Origin: Megascapheus bottae
Lineage: Eukaryota > Chordata > Mammalia > Rodentia > Geomyidae
Assembly: GCA_024803745.1 (NCBI GenBank)
Contig: JANJXV010000013.1
Span: forward strand, 55,607,001-55,671,000
Length of the DNA stretch: 64,000 bases
Direction of reading: 5' to 3'
Below the pieces are notes generated by a model. The model saw only the letters and a list, made by a program, of their open reading frames with translations, was not told the origin of the DNA and searched no databases. Both the position numbers and the translations under genes were made by a program. Below, in pieces: positions 1-10,502 of this stretch. How positions within the stretch are numbered: position 1 is the first letter of the stretch; each line of letters starts with the position of its first letter.

Positions 1-301
1 CACAGAAAAAGCTGGAAGTAGTACTGCGGCTCAAGTGGTAGAGAGCTCAAGGACAATGCTCAGGCCCTGAGTTCAAGCCCCAGGACTGGCAAAATAAATT
101 CATCTCCAGGAGCCAGGAGTGTGGCCTAGTGGTAGAGTGCTTGCCTAGCATGCACAAAGACTGGGATTCGATTCCTCGGTACCACATACATAGAAAAAGC
201 TGGAAGTGGTGCTGTGGCTCAAGTGGCAGAGGGCTAGCCTTGAGAAAAGCCCAGGGACAGTGCTCAGGCCCTGAGTTCAAGGCAAAAAAAAAAATTCATC
301 T
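1..301 (+). mobile_element. ID-type SINEs: partial unit plus complete dimer
   Basis: Positions 1-94 are the tail unit of one element. Positions 106-291 are a complete dimeric element: an ID unit with Pol III A box (GTGGCCTAGTGGTAGAGTGC) and B box (GATTCGATTCC), then a second ID-like unit and an A-run. AAATTCATCT at 96-105 and 292-301 is its target-site duplication. Confidence 0.85.
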
Positions 302-2539
302 TCACCCTAAGAAGAAACACCACAGTGCAACCTGACGGCCATATCCATGAGGGAAGGCACAGACCAATGTGCCGCATGGCCTCCATGAGGAGAGATATCT
401 ATCCGTGATCACCAGAAGCCTGGGAATGGCGTTGGCTGAGATGCTGTGCTTGGAGAGGGGAGGAGAGAAGGCCAGCGGCTCAGAAACCCCACCTCCAGCC
501 CAGCTGTTTTTGGACACAGGTCTGTGGGAAGCAGAGTCCACTGAGCTTGTGTGGCTTGTGTGGCTTGTGTGGCTAAGGCTCCTGTGTCAAAGGCTGCCTC
601 CGCAGGGAGGGGCTGCTGGGAGGTGGTGAGCCTGTGGGAGGACGTTAGCTCCTGGGGAGGGCTGCAGGCCCAGCCCCTTCTCTTCTGTCTGTGCCTGGCT
701 TGTGATGAGAGCACGTCCACACTCCACTCCCCGCGCACTGCCACACGCTGCCTCCTACAGTCTACCCGGAAAGATCCCAGGCCATGAGCCACAGAATCTG
801 TCCACAGCGGGGGCTCTCAAGCCATGGGCCATGAAATCTGTCTACTGTGGAAGGTCGCACACCATAAGGTGCAGGTTCAGTCCACCATGCATGTCCTTGG
901 GCATGAGCTCCGGAGCCTGTGTACCGTACCCCACACCATGAGCAGAAGGGCCACGGCAGTCCACTATGGCAGTTCCCATGCTGTGGGCCATAGAACCAGT
1001 TCACTGTGGAAGCTCCCAGGCAGAGAGCCAGTCCACCACAGCAGTGCCCAGACACAGCCTGGACGAATCTCTCCTATGCCTAAGTTACTCACCTCCAGCG
1101 CTTCCTTAGAGTAGCAGATGATGGATGACCCAGGCACTGATCTGAGAAAACGGTGTCTTCAGATGGCATCCAGAGCTCTCTGCCACCATCTGAGGACTCT
1201 GAAAGGAGGTGATGGTGGTGATGGAAGGAGGGGGAGGTGGTGGTAGTGGCCTGCAGGCCGGAAGACCTGAAACCCGCCCTGCAGGTGGGGCACATCCAGT
1301 ATCCAGAACCAGAAGACCACAAAGCTCCTGGAACGCAGCCATGAGCAAGGGCGGCTGTGTGGACGGACGACTCCGGCGCCTGGCAGGACCGGACTCTGCT
1401 CAGACATCACTCCTTCCTCTGCCAGATGTGGGCACAGCACCCCCTAGCACCCCCCCCTCCTCCTCCTCCTCCGTGACACATGTGTAGCATTAAAGACGGA
1501 ATGCTCACGAGACTGTGACAAGCTGTTGGAATTTTAGAACTAGAAGGGCACGGGCCACCCATCAACTTAATAATGTAAGTGTTAGGACTGAACTCTGCTG
1601 CCCACCCTGGACCCCACATCTGGGTCTGGCCTGCAGTGCTCCCCAAACTTGACTGCCCTTGAGGATGCGTCTTTGAAGGAGCGTCTGGCTGGGTGAGGCC
1701 GCCACCCCCTCTGCCTGGGTCCCTGTACGACACAGACACACAGACACCCTAGAGAACCAAGTCCAGGACCATCCCGCACACCCCGTGGGGGACCCCAGCC
1801 GCAGTGTCTGGGGGGGAGGCGGAGCTGGTGCACCTGTGAGCAGCTCACAGCTGGAGAATCTTCTTGCTGGTGATGAGTTTTGCTCTCAGAGTCCACCAGT
1901 TCTCCCGTGTGTCTGCCCACAGCCCCACAGGAGGCAACTACTGCCTCCAGAGTCCACTCCTCTGATGTGAGATGCTCCCTCCCCAAAAATATGTTTCTCC
2001 CCCAAATAATTCAGCAGCAGCAGCCACGATCTTCACAGCCCCTTTCCTCCTTCAAGTGGTGCCTCAGATGCTTGAGAGTTCGGGGAGAAATTCAATCCTT
2101 ATGTTCCAGAATCATTCTGAAATCATCAGAATGCTTTACTCCGTCAAAGGGGATTCGGGCTTTTCATAAACCCATTGAAGTTTTTTTTTTCTTTGAATCA
2201 CATTCTGACAACTATAAATGAATTCAGACTGCCTCCTGTCCCATACTGCCCTCCAAGCCTCTTCTGTTCCCTGCATGGAATTCTAGGGTGCTGCAGGAGG
2301 CCCAAGGAATGCCCCTTGCCTGTGTGGGCAGAACTGTTCCCATTCCTAAAGGCTTCAGCCGGCCTTGTGCCCAGGGTCCCCACGTCTGGGGCATGGAGGC
2401 CTGGCCAGGCCCTTGCAGCTCCCTGAATGGCTGGGCTCCCTGCACCGAGGCACCTGACAGGCTGCTTACCAGGTATGCCTCTGGTGTGAGGTCCTCAGTG
2501 AAGGCCCAGTGCTCTCCAGACACAGCAGGTGGCATCTTA
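302..2539. other. Gene-free unique sequence with small tandem repeats
   Basis: I recognise no gene. It includes a 9-bp triplet repeat (546-574), a diverged 40-bp minisatellite (about 740-1060, separate entry), a GGT-rich stretch near 1205-1245 and otherwise nonrepetitive GC-moderate sequence. Confidence 0.6.
740..1060. repeat. Diverged 40-bp minisatellite, about 8 units
   Basis: Units beginning near 781, 821, 861, 901, 935, 980 and 1020 share a GCCATGRGCCA start, a CTGTCCACTGTGG-like middle and a GCTCCCA end. The best pairs are 781-820, 821-860 and 980-1019. The strong divergence indicates age. Confidence 0.7.
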
Positions 2540-2712
2540 AAATGGCTACTGAGATCTCAGAGACGGAAATCTGAAGATCACAGTTCAAAGACAGCCCAGG
2601 CAGGCAAGTCCACGAGACTTAATCACCGAAGAGCCAAATTGGCACTGCGGCTCAAGGGGCAGAACACTAACCTTGAGCAAAACAGCTCAGAGACAACACT
2701 CAGGCCCCACTC
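2540..2712 (+). mobile_element. Composite SINE, diverged
   Basis: Shows GAGATCTCAG, GTTCAAAGACAGCCCAGGCA, ACTGCGGCTCAAGGGGCAGA and CTCAGAGACAACACTCAGGC in the usual order, with an eroded head. Confidence 0.75.
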
Positions 2713-4564
2713 TCCGTGGGCCTGGGGCACAAAGGTCTCCCAGGGCCTGACTCTCTCCCCGGCCTGTAGGGAACATGAGTTTTCCTAGCTCAAAGCGTAG
2801 CCATCCATTCCCCGGGGCCCCACAAGGGACTGTGGGAGCCAGGCTCTGGGGATGGCTCTGCAGCGCCAGGCTCAGGTATCCACCAGGACCCTTAGACAGG
2901 TGTGTGCATGCACTGCCCTCTGCCCCCTCCCCCAAAGCAGGCCTGTGACTCGCAGGGCGCAGGCCCAGACTCCCTAGGGCCCAGGTCTGGCATGGGAAGC
3001 CTGCAGAGAGGGGGCAGCCCGACACAGGGGTGTGAGAGAACCTCCCTCGTGACCCTCACCAGCTCCTCCCCATTAGTAACCGAAGGCCCTCAGGAGGGAC
3101 ACAGGTCCAGGTCAGGCGGTGGAGACCTGACTCAGCTGCACACCCCCAATCCCGCCACCCACCCGGCAGGAAGCCTGGCTGGGCCATATGCAGAGTGGGA
3201 TCCCATGGGACCTGCAGGCCCCACCCAGGCTGGAGGATGGCATCCAGGCCTGGGGCCACCACATCTGGATCCCTGCTGCAGTGAGGGCTGTGCCTGTGGG
3301 TCGCTGGGCACCCCGGGCCTGTGCGGAGCAGGCCCTGCCCTGGAGCGGAAGGCCCGGTGGGTCGTGTCCGAATGCTGGGACTCCAGTCCCCTGTTGGCCT
3401 CAGTCCTCCACTGTGAGTACAAGGACAGCAGACCCACCCACCAGTCCCCACGGCCCAGGTGCCACAGGCTGGGCTGTGGCGACATCCTGGGCCCCAGAAC
3501 CCCTGTGTGGGACAGAGAGACAGCATCCACGAGTGAGAGGGGCCTTCGGGGCCACTGGGCCAAGACAGGGTGGCCCCCACCCAACCTGGGTCCTCGTGAG
3601 GGGGACATAGCCACCCGCCCAGGGCCAGTCACCAAGGATGGAAGGATCGCCCTGCTGACCCCGATACTAGACGTGCACCTCAGGGACTGGAGACAATCGT
3701 ACAAGGCGGCTTTGTTCTAGTGACCCCAGAAAAAATGATCAGAATAGCCACACAGCACAGCCGTCATCCGGAATGGCACACAACTTTTCGTCACGGCAGA
3801 TTTGTACAGCTGTTCCGTTTTATGAGCCGTTCCCATTGTGAATGTCTTATGGCGCCTAACGTGTCCGCCCAACTGCACCACGGCAGGGGTACAAGGCCAC
3901 CGAGACACTCGGCCAGAACCCCCGAGTCACAAAAATGACCCACACGGGCAGACTGCGTTGGGTGGGCAGCTGACGAGAGCCGGGACATGTGTGCAGCCCT
4001 GCGTGTCAGGGCTCTGGACAACCCCAGCCTGGGGAAACTGGAGCCACAAGACCTCCTGAGCCTCAGGATGCCAGTAACTGCTTGGCTAGCACTTGGCTTA
4101 ATTAAGACATGGACTCTAATGGCAATCATTCCCACCAGTTACCTGGGGAAACGGCGGGCCCGTAAGCTGATATTTCCTGCTGGTTGGGGGAGAGCTGGCT
4201 GAAATCTCTAAGTCATCGCTTGAACAGGGGAAGTTCGGGGTGAGCAAGGCCGGCTGGCCCTGCCACACAATCGGCCTGCTGTTCCCCAGTTATTTAAGAG
4301 CCTGAGGCTTCCCTGTCTCCCAAGAGTTCGGTTGGAGGGAAAAAAGGATCGATTGAGCACCCCAGCTCTGCCTGTGGGCCGTCTTGACGTTCGGTGTGCT
4401 TTGATGAGGAAAGAAAAGTCACATTTGTACACCTGAACTCCGCTTATCTGCTCCAGACTGGAAAGTCAGCTGAGAAAAAAAAAAAAAGTGCTCGGGTTAA
4501 ATGAGCATTCTCCCTCTCCTTCTCAGTCGGCCCGTATGCCCTTCACCCATTAAAACTAAATACC
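2713..4564. other. Gene-free unique sequence
   Basis: Mostly GC-rich unique sequence. Long open frames on both strands at 2.9-3.7 kb show no protein signature. Positions 4085-4440 are nonrepetitive with AT-rich homeodomain-like motifs (CTTAATTAAG near 4097) and might be a regulatory element; this is inference only. Confidence 0.5.
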
Positions 4565-4800
4565 CAGCCAGGGGCTGGTGGCTCACGCCTGTCATCCTAC
4601 ACAGAAAGCTGAGATCTGAGGATCAGAGTTCAAAGCCAGCCTGTGCAGGAAAAGTCCATAAGACTCTCCAGCAAACAAGCCAGAAGTGGAGCTGTAGCTC
4701 ATGTGGTAGGGCACTTATCTGGAGCTCAGGGACAGTGCCCAGGCCCTGAGTTAAAGACACACACCAAAAATAAATAAACAAATAAAATAAAAGCATGATA
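4565..4800 (+). mobile_element. Composite SINE
   Basis: Full structure: GGCTGGTGGCTCACGCCTG head, GTTCAAAGCCAGCC, then GGAGCTGTAGCTCATGTGGT tail and an A-rich AAATAAATAAAC end. Confidence 0.88.
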
Positions 4801-5346
4801 GCTATTGCACTTTGAAATGAAGGGATGGGAAGACCTGCAGGTCAGCCATCACCAAGCCCAGGTGACCAGGGATGAGGCCTGGGTCACATCTACCGACCGC
4901 AGCCACCAGAGGCCTCCAGGCTGGCAGAGGGTGGAGGGGACCCCGATTCCAGGAGCAGCACCCTCACTCACTCGGTGCTTCTGAAGACAACTCTTGGTAA
5001 TGTGAGGTGGTCCAACCCTGGGGGCGGATCCTGCTGCTTTGTGTAAGCTGCTGCTCTGCTTCCGAAATAAAACTGATGCTGGGAAGTGATTCCTCCCAGA
5101 AGGATGGAATGCAGTCGTGAGTGTGCCCGCGCTGCTCGCAGGCTGGCACAAGGGCATTCTCCTGGCCTTTCTCCACTGGCAGGGCAGGGCCAGCCAGTAA
5201 GCCCAGCCACGGTTCTGCTCTCCTTCACCAGCTGGCCATCGGGCATTCTGAAGTGGTGGAAAGTGCGGGAGCAGGGGGCGTGGCTCTGATGCTAGGGTGG
5301 AAGCCAGCCCCTGCCCCCGCCCCTCCTTGCTCTGCACCCTGAGGGT

Positions 5347-5364
5347 CTCTCTCCCTCCCTCCCT

Positions 5365-5397
<33 letters not shown>

Positions 5398-5400
5398 CCC
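5347..5400. repeat. (CCCT)n(CT)n microsatellite
   Basis: Pure pyrimidine tract of about 54 bp directly read. Confidence 0.9.
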
Positions 5401-5469
5401 ATTCCTCTCGGCGCATTTTTGTGTTGGGAGTTTTTGTTGGTGCGGGGTTTTGTGTGCTGGGGTTCTAAC

Positions 5470-5645
5470 ACGGCTGGGTGCTGGTGGCTCATGCCTGGCT
5501 ACTCAGGAGGCTGAGATCTGAGGATCGCAGTTCACAGCCAGCCTGAGTAAGAAGGTCCGAGAGATTCTTATTCCCAGTAAAGTACTCAGAAAACCCAGAA
5601 GTGGTACTGTGGGTCAAGTGGTAGGATGCCGGCCTCAATTGCATA
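5470..5645 (+). mobile_element. Composite SINE
   Basis: GCTGGGTGCTGGTGGCTCATG head and GAAGTGGTACTGTGGGTCAA tail, with the 3' end eroded. Confidence 0.85.
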
Positions 5646-5936
5646 TATAAACTCAGAAGTCCTAACACGAGTGGGGAAACTCACAAAGTATATCCAGGCC
5701 TGGAGCTCAGGGAGGAGCTCCATGCCGGGGCCGGGTCTTCGTTTGATAATGTGCTGTAGGTGGAAGAGGGGACTGCGAGGAGTCTCTCTTTATACCAGCA
5801 TTCAACGAAAAATCAGAAGCTTATGTAAAACACCCAATAGAAGCAGAATCTCAGGACCTCCAAAGAGTGGGCCTCGCCCAGGAGCCCATGGCGACTCTAA
5901 GACAGGGAAGCAGTTTCTATAAACTAAAAACCACAG
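5646..5936. other. Unassigned sequence between SINEs
   Basis: About 290 bp with no recognised gene or repeat family. It could be another old L1 segment, since L1 follows, but I cannot show this. Confidence 0.3.
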
Positions 5937-6063
5937 GCCAAGCCGGGCACTGTGACGCACGCCTGTCATCCTGGACAGTCAGGACGCTGAGCTCCGAGGA
6001 TCGTGGTTCAAAGCCAGCCCGGGCACCAAAGTCCATGAGACTCTTATCTCCAATTAGCCCTGA
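5937..6063 (+). mobile_element. Composite SINE, head half only
   Basis: AAGCCGGGCACTGTGACGCA through ACTCTTATCTCCAATTAGCC, then an A-rich junction with LINE-1. Confidence 0.8.
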
Positions 6064-7860
6064 CAATAAAATAGAATTTAAAAAGCTAGGAATCAACCTA
6101 ACTAAAGATGTAAAAGATCTTTATAGTGAAAACTATGAAAATCTAAAAAAATAAATCAAAGAGGACACCAGGAAACGGAAAGACCTCCCATGTTCATGGA
6201 TTGGTAGAATCAAAGTGAAAATGTCCATACTGCCAAAAATGATATACAAGTTCGATGCAATCCCCATCAAAATCCCAAGGACATTCTTTACTGAGACAGA
6301 GAAAGCAAACCAAAAATTCATGTGGGGCAACTTAGAATAGCCAAAGCAAATCTAGGCGAAAAAAGCAATGTAGGCAATATCACAATATTGGATTTCAAAC
6401 TCCATGACAGAGCCATCATAACAAAAACAGCATGGTATTGGCATGAAAAGAGACCTAAAGATCAGTGGCACAGATTAATGATCCAGAAATAAAAGCACAT
6501 ATTAACAAGTCATCTGATATTCAACAAAGGGGCCGAAGACATAGAGGGGGAAAAAATAGCCTCTTCAACAACTGGTGTTGGGAAAACTGGGCACCCATAT
6601 GCAGGAAAACTAAAAGTGGATCCCGGCTTGTCACCACGCACCAACATCAACTCAAAGTGGATCAAAATTCTGGAACTACTGCGAGAGAGAGTAGGAGAGA
6701 CATTAGAACTTATAGGCACAGGCAGGAACTTCTTTCACAGAGTCCCAGGGGCCCAGCGGATGCAGAGAGACTCAACGAGTGGAACTACATTAAAAGAAAA
6801 GGTTTCTGCACAGCCAAGGACATAACTACTAAACTAGAGAGACAGCCAACCAAGTGGGGAAGGATCTAATACCCAATACACACAGGGAGTTCAGGAAACT
6901 AACACCCCCTCCCCCCCCAATCACTAAATGGGCAAGGGAGCTAAGAAGAGAGTCTCAGAAGAAGGGGTGAGGATGGTAAAGAAACACCCAAGGAAATGCT
7001 CATCCTCCCTGGGCAGAAAGGAAATGCAAAGCCAGGTGCAGTGGCTCACGCCTGTAGTCCTAGCTACTCAGGAGGCTGAGATCTGAGGATCGAGGTTCAA
7101 AGCCAACTGGGGCACAAAAGGACCTGAGACTCTTATCTCCAATTAACTTCTAGAAAACGGGAAGTGGGGCTTGGCTCCAGGGGTAGAGTGGTAGCCTTGA
7201 GCTGAAGAGCTCAGGGACAGAGCCCTGGCTGAGTCAAGCCCCATGATCCCCCCCCCCAACACACACACAGAGAAAAAAGTCATTTGCAGGGAAGTGGATG
7301 GAACTAGAACAAATCATATTTAGTGAGGTAATCCAAGATCAGAGAGACAAATGTGTGTGGAAGTTAGATCTAAAACTCACTGGGACATGACAAACTATAC
7401 AGAATTGTAGATACACACAGTGAGACCAAAAAAGGAGAGAGAGTCTTAGGAGAGAATCACAAAGGGCAATGCCTAATAATAAAATAATATACACATAGAA
7501 ATAAACTCCAAAGATATGGAAACAAAGGACGTTTTTCAAATTTGTTTTTCTTTTTCTGACAACTCTCTACTCTTTGTACGCCGTCTATTCACATGCATGT
7601 CTGTGGGCCAGTGGAGGAGGGCTGCACAGAATCCCAGGGAAAAGGTGAAAGGTGCAGCAGAGATCACTGGACACTGATGGACGTGAACTGTGCAAGTCAA
7701 GGGTGGAGAGGGGAGGGAGGGAGGGAATGGAAGAGAGAGAGGGAACCATGTGAGGGGAGGGGGGAGGGAAACCTGCTCATTACCTGATGAATGCAAATGC
7801 AACCCCTCTGTCTATCAGCTCTAAAATGGCAATGAAGTAAAGTTTTTAAAAATATGGTAA
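6064..7860 (+). mobile_element. LINE-1 3' fragment (end of ORF2 and 3' region), SINE-interrupted
   Basis: Translations in shifting frames match the end of L1 ORF2: [49 protein letters not shown] and a TAWYWHK-like segment. Many stops and frameshifts are present, and it is 5'-truncated. A plus-strand SINE (about 7028-7270) splits it. Beyond that, the sequence from 7275 (GTGGATGGAACTAGAAC) resembles the far-3' L1 region. It is not functional. Confidence 0.85.
7028..7272 (+). mobile_element. Composite SINE inside LINE-1
   Basis: Head GCCAGGTGCAGTGGCTCACG and tail (GGTAGAGTGGTAGCCTTGAGC ... CTCAGGGACAG) of the local composite SINE, ending in a C and CA run. It is younger than the L1 it interrupts. 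Confidence 0.85.
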
Positions 7861-8570
7861 CAAAAGAAAGGAGAGAAGGAGGGGTGCTAGTGGCTTACCG
7901 CTAATCCTAGTCAGTGGGGGGGAGAAGAGCAAGAGGGTTCCAGGCCTTTCTGTGAACATACTGAAGTCCCCATCATAACAAAAAGTTGAGCCACAAAAGA
8001 AGCGTAAATAGGAGGATCACAGTCCAGTTCAAAAAATATTTTTTTTTAAAGAGGACTATCTCAAACAGTACAAGAGCGAGGACTCGATATTTGCATACCC
8101 AATGCTATGGACATGGTACTGGAAATAAAAACACAACTACATAGACATAAAAATTTATGACTCTATAGCCATAATGTTTTATTACATAGATTAATATGTA
8201 TCTATGACATACCAACCCTCAGCCTAATGTTAATAATGGTCTAAAATCGAAGTGCCAGTGACTGTGTATAGAGATTCCCTTCTTGAGTACTTATTTGTTA
8301 AACATGTCCTTTGAAATATGATGTAAAAATCAATGTTAATGAATTCTTTGATTAAAAAAATAACCAGTTCTGGAGATATGGCTCAAGTGGTAGAGTACTG
8401 GCCTGAGATCCTGAGTTTAAACTCCAGTACTAGCCATAGTCATAAAAATAAAAAAGAGGGCTATCTCCAACTAAAGCAAAACCAGGGCTGGTGGTAGGGA
8501 TCGAGCAGTAGAGCACCCGTCTAGTAAGAGTGAGGCCCTGGGTTCAAACCCCATTACCACAAAAATAAAA
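7861..8570 (+). mobile_element. Degenerate SINE and ID-like copies in AT-rich DNA
   Basis: A weak composite SINE lies at about 7885-8060. Two ID-like monomers follow at 8365-8455 (ATATGGCTCAAGTGGTAGAG ... AAAATAAAAAA) and 8485-8570 (GCAGTAGAGCACCCG ... GGTTCAAACCCCATTACCAC). The AT-rich stretch 8100-8360 holds nothing I recognise. Confidence 0.65.
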
Positions 8571-9014
8571 GCACAGCAGTGTAACACCTTAGCACTTCAA
8601 AGGTGTGACTTGATGGTATTGACTGCTGTCCCCACGCTGCCCGGAGGACCTCATGAGAAGATAAACACCAAGCCCTCAGTGGTGACCCCAACCCTGCCTG
8701 CGGGCCGAGACCAGATGCTGGGGCTCTGGCAGTTCCAAGGCTTTCCATTCTCTTTGGCATAGTGGGCATGCATTCCTTGTACAGGAGCACATTTTCAGAG
8801 TCATCTGATGCAGCTATAAGTTTTCCCATTCATGTACAGAAACAGATGCTGACAAAACACGTGTGCAAGAAGCTCGCTGGCTGGAGACAACATGTGAGGG
8901 GGGGTGAATAAGTTAAAAACTATTTTTAATTCTTCTGTCACCATATGTACAATAAAACACAAGAAGGGAGACAGCACAGGGAAAAGAACAGAAAGTAGAA
9001 GTTGGGTGTTAACT
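8571..9014. other. Gene-free sequence
   Basis: No gene or repeat recognised; the minus-strand open frame here has no family resemblance. Confidence 0.5.
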
Positions 9015-9215
9015 CTTGCTGGGCATTATGGCTCACACTTGTAATCTCAGCTACTCAGAAGGTTGAGACCTGGAGAGTTGCTGTTCAAAGCCAGCCTGGC
9101 AGAGAAGTCAGAAAGACTCCTATCTGCAATTAACTAGCAAAAATGCTACACTGGGGTGAGGCTTAAATGGTAGAGCACCAGCCAAGGGAGCTTGAGACTC
9201 ACTATTGAATGTCTT
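9015..9215 (+). mobile_element. Composite SINE, diverged
   Basis: GCTGGGCATTATGGCTCACAC head, then GAGGCTTAAATGGTAGAGCACC tail. Confidence 0.8.
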
Positions 9216-9684
9216 TAAAAAGGAACTCTCCACACGTAGGAAATTTTATTATCCAATATAAAAGGTCACCATCCAAAGGTCAAGTTCATAACTGATAAAG
9301 AAAAAGCAACTGAAAAAATCAGATGATAAGCTGATCACTTTACCGGTAATTAAATAAAGCTCAACCGGATACAAAAGCAGCAAGGCAAGACCCCTGCCTG
9401 GTGGGGCCCAAGCTGAGACCCCCAAGCTGAGGGCAGGGGGAGCAGAGATACCCGAATTGCCAACAGTGGAGCTATAAGTTAGTTCTGTTTCTAGGCTGAC
9501 TTCTGAGAGCCTTTCCGTTCTTACTGAGGAAGAAGGACAAACTATTTATATTCTTTTATTTCACTTAGGAAAATACATTCCAGGGCCATGTTTCCCAAAG
9601 AGTATTTGTGGAACATCTCCAGAGGTTGTTGTTAGCACACAGTATGTTATAAAAAGAATAAGGCTCACGACTGCATTTCTCGCT

Positions 9685-9825
9685 AATCTGTAGGATGCGA
9701 TCTGAGGATCATTGGCCAAAGCCAGCCCAGGCAGCAGAGTCAGCCATGGAGCTCTGGTCCAGTGTTAGAGCCCCAGCCTTGAGCCTCACCTGGGCTGTGG
9801 GTTCAAACCCAACATAAAAAGAGTA
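9685..9825 (+). mobile_element. Composite SINE, diverged
   Basis: GATCTGAGGATCATTGGCC, AAAGCCAGCCCAGGCAGCA and an eroded tRNA-like tail ending in GGTTCAAACCC. Confidence 0.65.
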
Positions 9826-10041
9826 ACATGTTACAGATAAGCATTTCGGAACTCCTCAGAGCCTGTGGCATGGAAAGGCACGTTGTGAATCGCTGAAAGC
9901 ACATTATATGGCCATTACCAAATTAATCTGACCTCAGAATTTGTTTAGGGTGACTTTATTTATTAATAGCTCAGACTGCATCTGACTGCTGGCCATCAGA
10001 CCGGAAAGTAACAGACGCATTTTGCTTGCAGTTGTTCTTGG

Positions 10042-10160
10042 TTGAGTGTGGGCAGGCACACCTGTAATCGCAGCACTTGGGAGGCGAGGCAGGAGGGCCA
10101 CCCCCACACTAGATAGTAAGACTCTGTCTCAAAAAAGCACAACAAAAGAAAAAAATTGAG
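10042..10160 (+). mobile_element. B1-like (7SL-derived) SINE
   Basis: GGCAGGCACACCTGTAATC, GCACTTGGGAGGCGAGGCAG and AGACTCTGTCTCAAAAAA are typical 7SL/B1 landmarks. Confidence 0.8.
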
Positions 10161-10161
10161 C

Positions 10162-10502
10162 TGGGCACTGGTGGCTCTCACCTGTAAGCCTAGCTACTGA
10201 GTAGGCTGAGACCTGAGCATCGAGGTTCAAAGCCAGCCTTGGCACGAAAGCCCATGAGACTTTTTTTTTAAGTAGTGGGACTTGAACTCAGGGTCTGGGC
10301 ACTGTTTCTGAGTTCTTCCACTCAAAACTAGAGCTCTACCACTTGCGCCACAGTGTCATTTTCGGTTTTCTGGTGGTTAAGTGGATCTGTGAGTCTCCTG
10401 GGCTTTCCAGCTGGGGCTGTCTTTGAACCATGATGCTCAGGTCTCAGCCTCCCACGTAGCTAGGGTTCCAGGCGTGAGCACCAGTGTTCTGCCTCCAATT
10501 AG
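10162..10502. mobile_element. Plus-strand SINE split by a minus-strand SINE
   Basis: The host head (GCTGGGCACTGGTGGCTCTC ... CCCATGAGAC) ends at 10260. A minus-strand composite SINE begins with a T-run at 10261 and ends near 10491. The host appears to resume with CTCCAATTAG at about 10492. Confidence 0.8.

Noticed and set aside
106..292. tRNA gene from the A-box and B-box motifs
   Set aside because: No cloverleaf or anticodon arm. The motifs belong to an ID SINE with A-tail and target duplication, repeated at many other places.
6064..7860. Possible active LINE-1
   Set aside because: 5'-truncated, many stops and frameshifts, split by a SINE.
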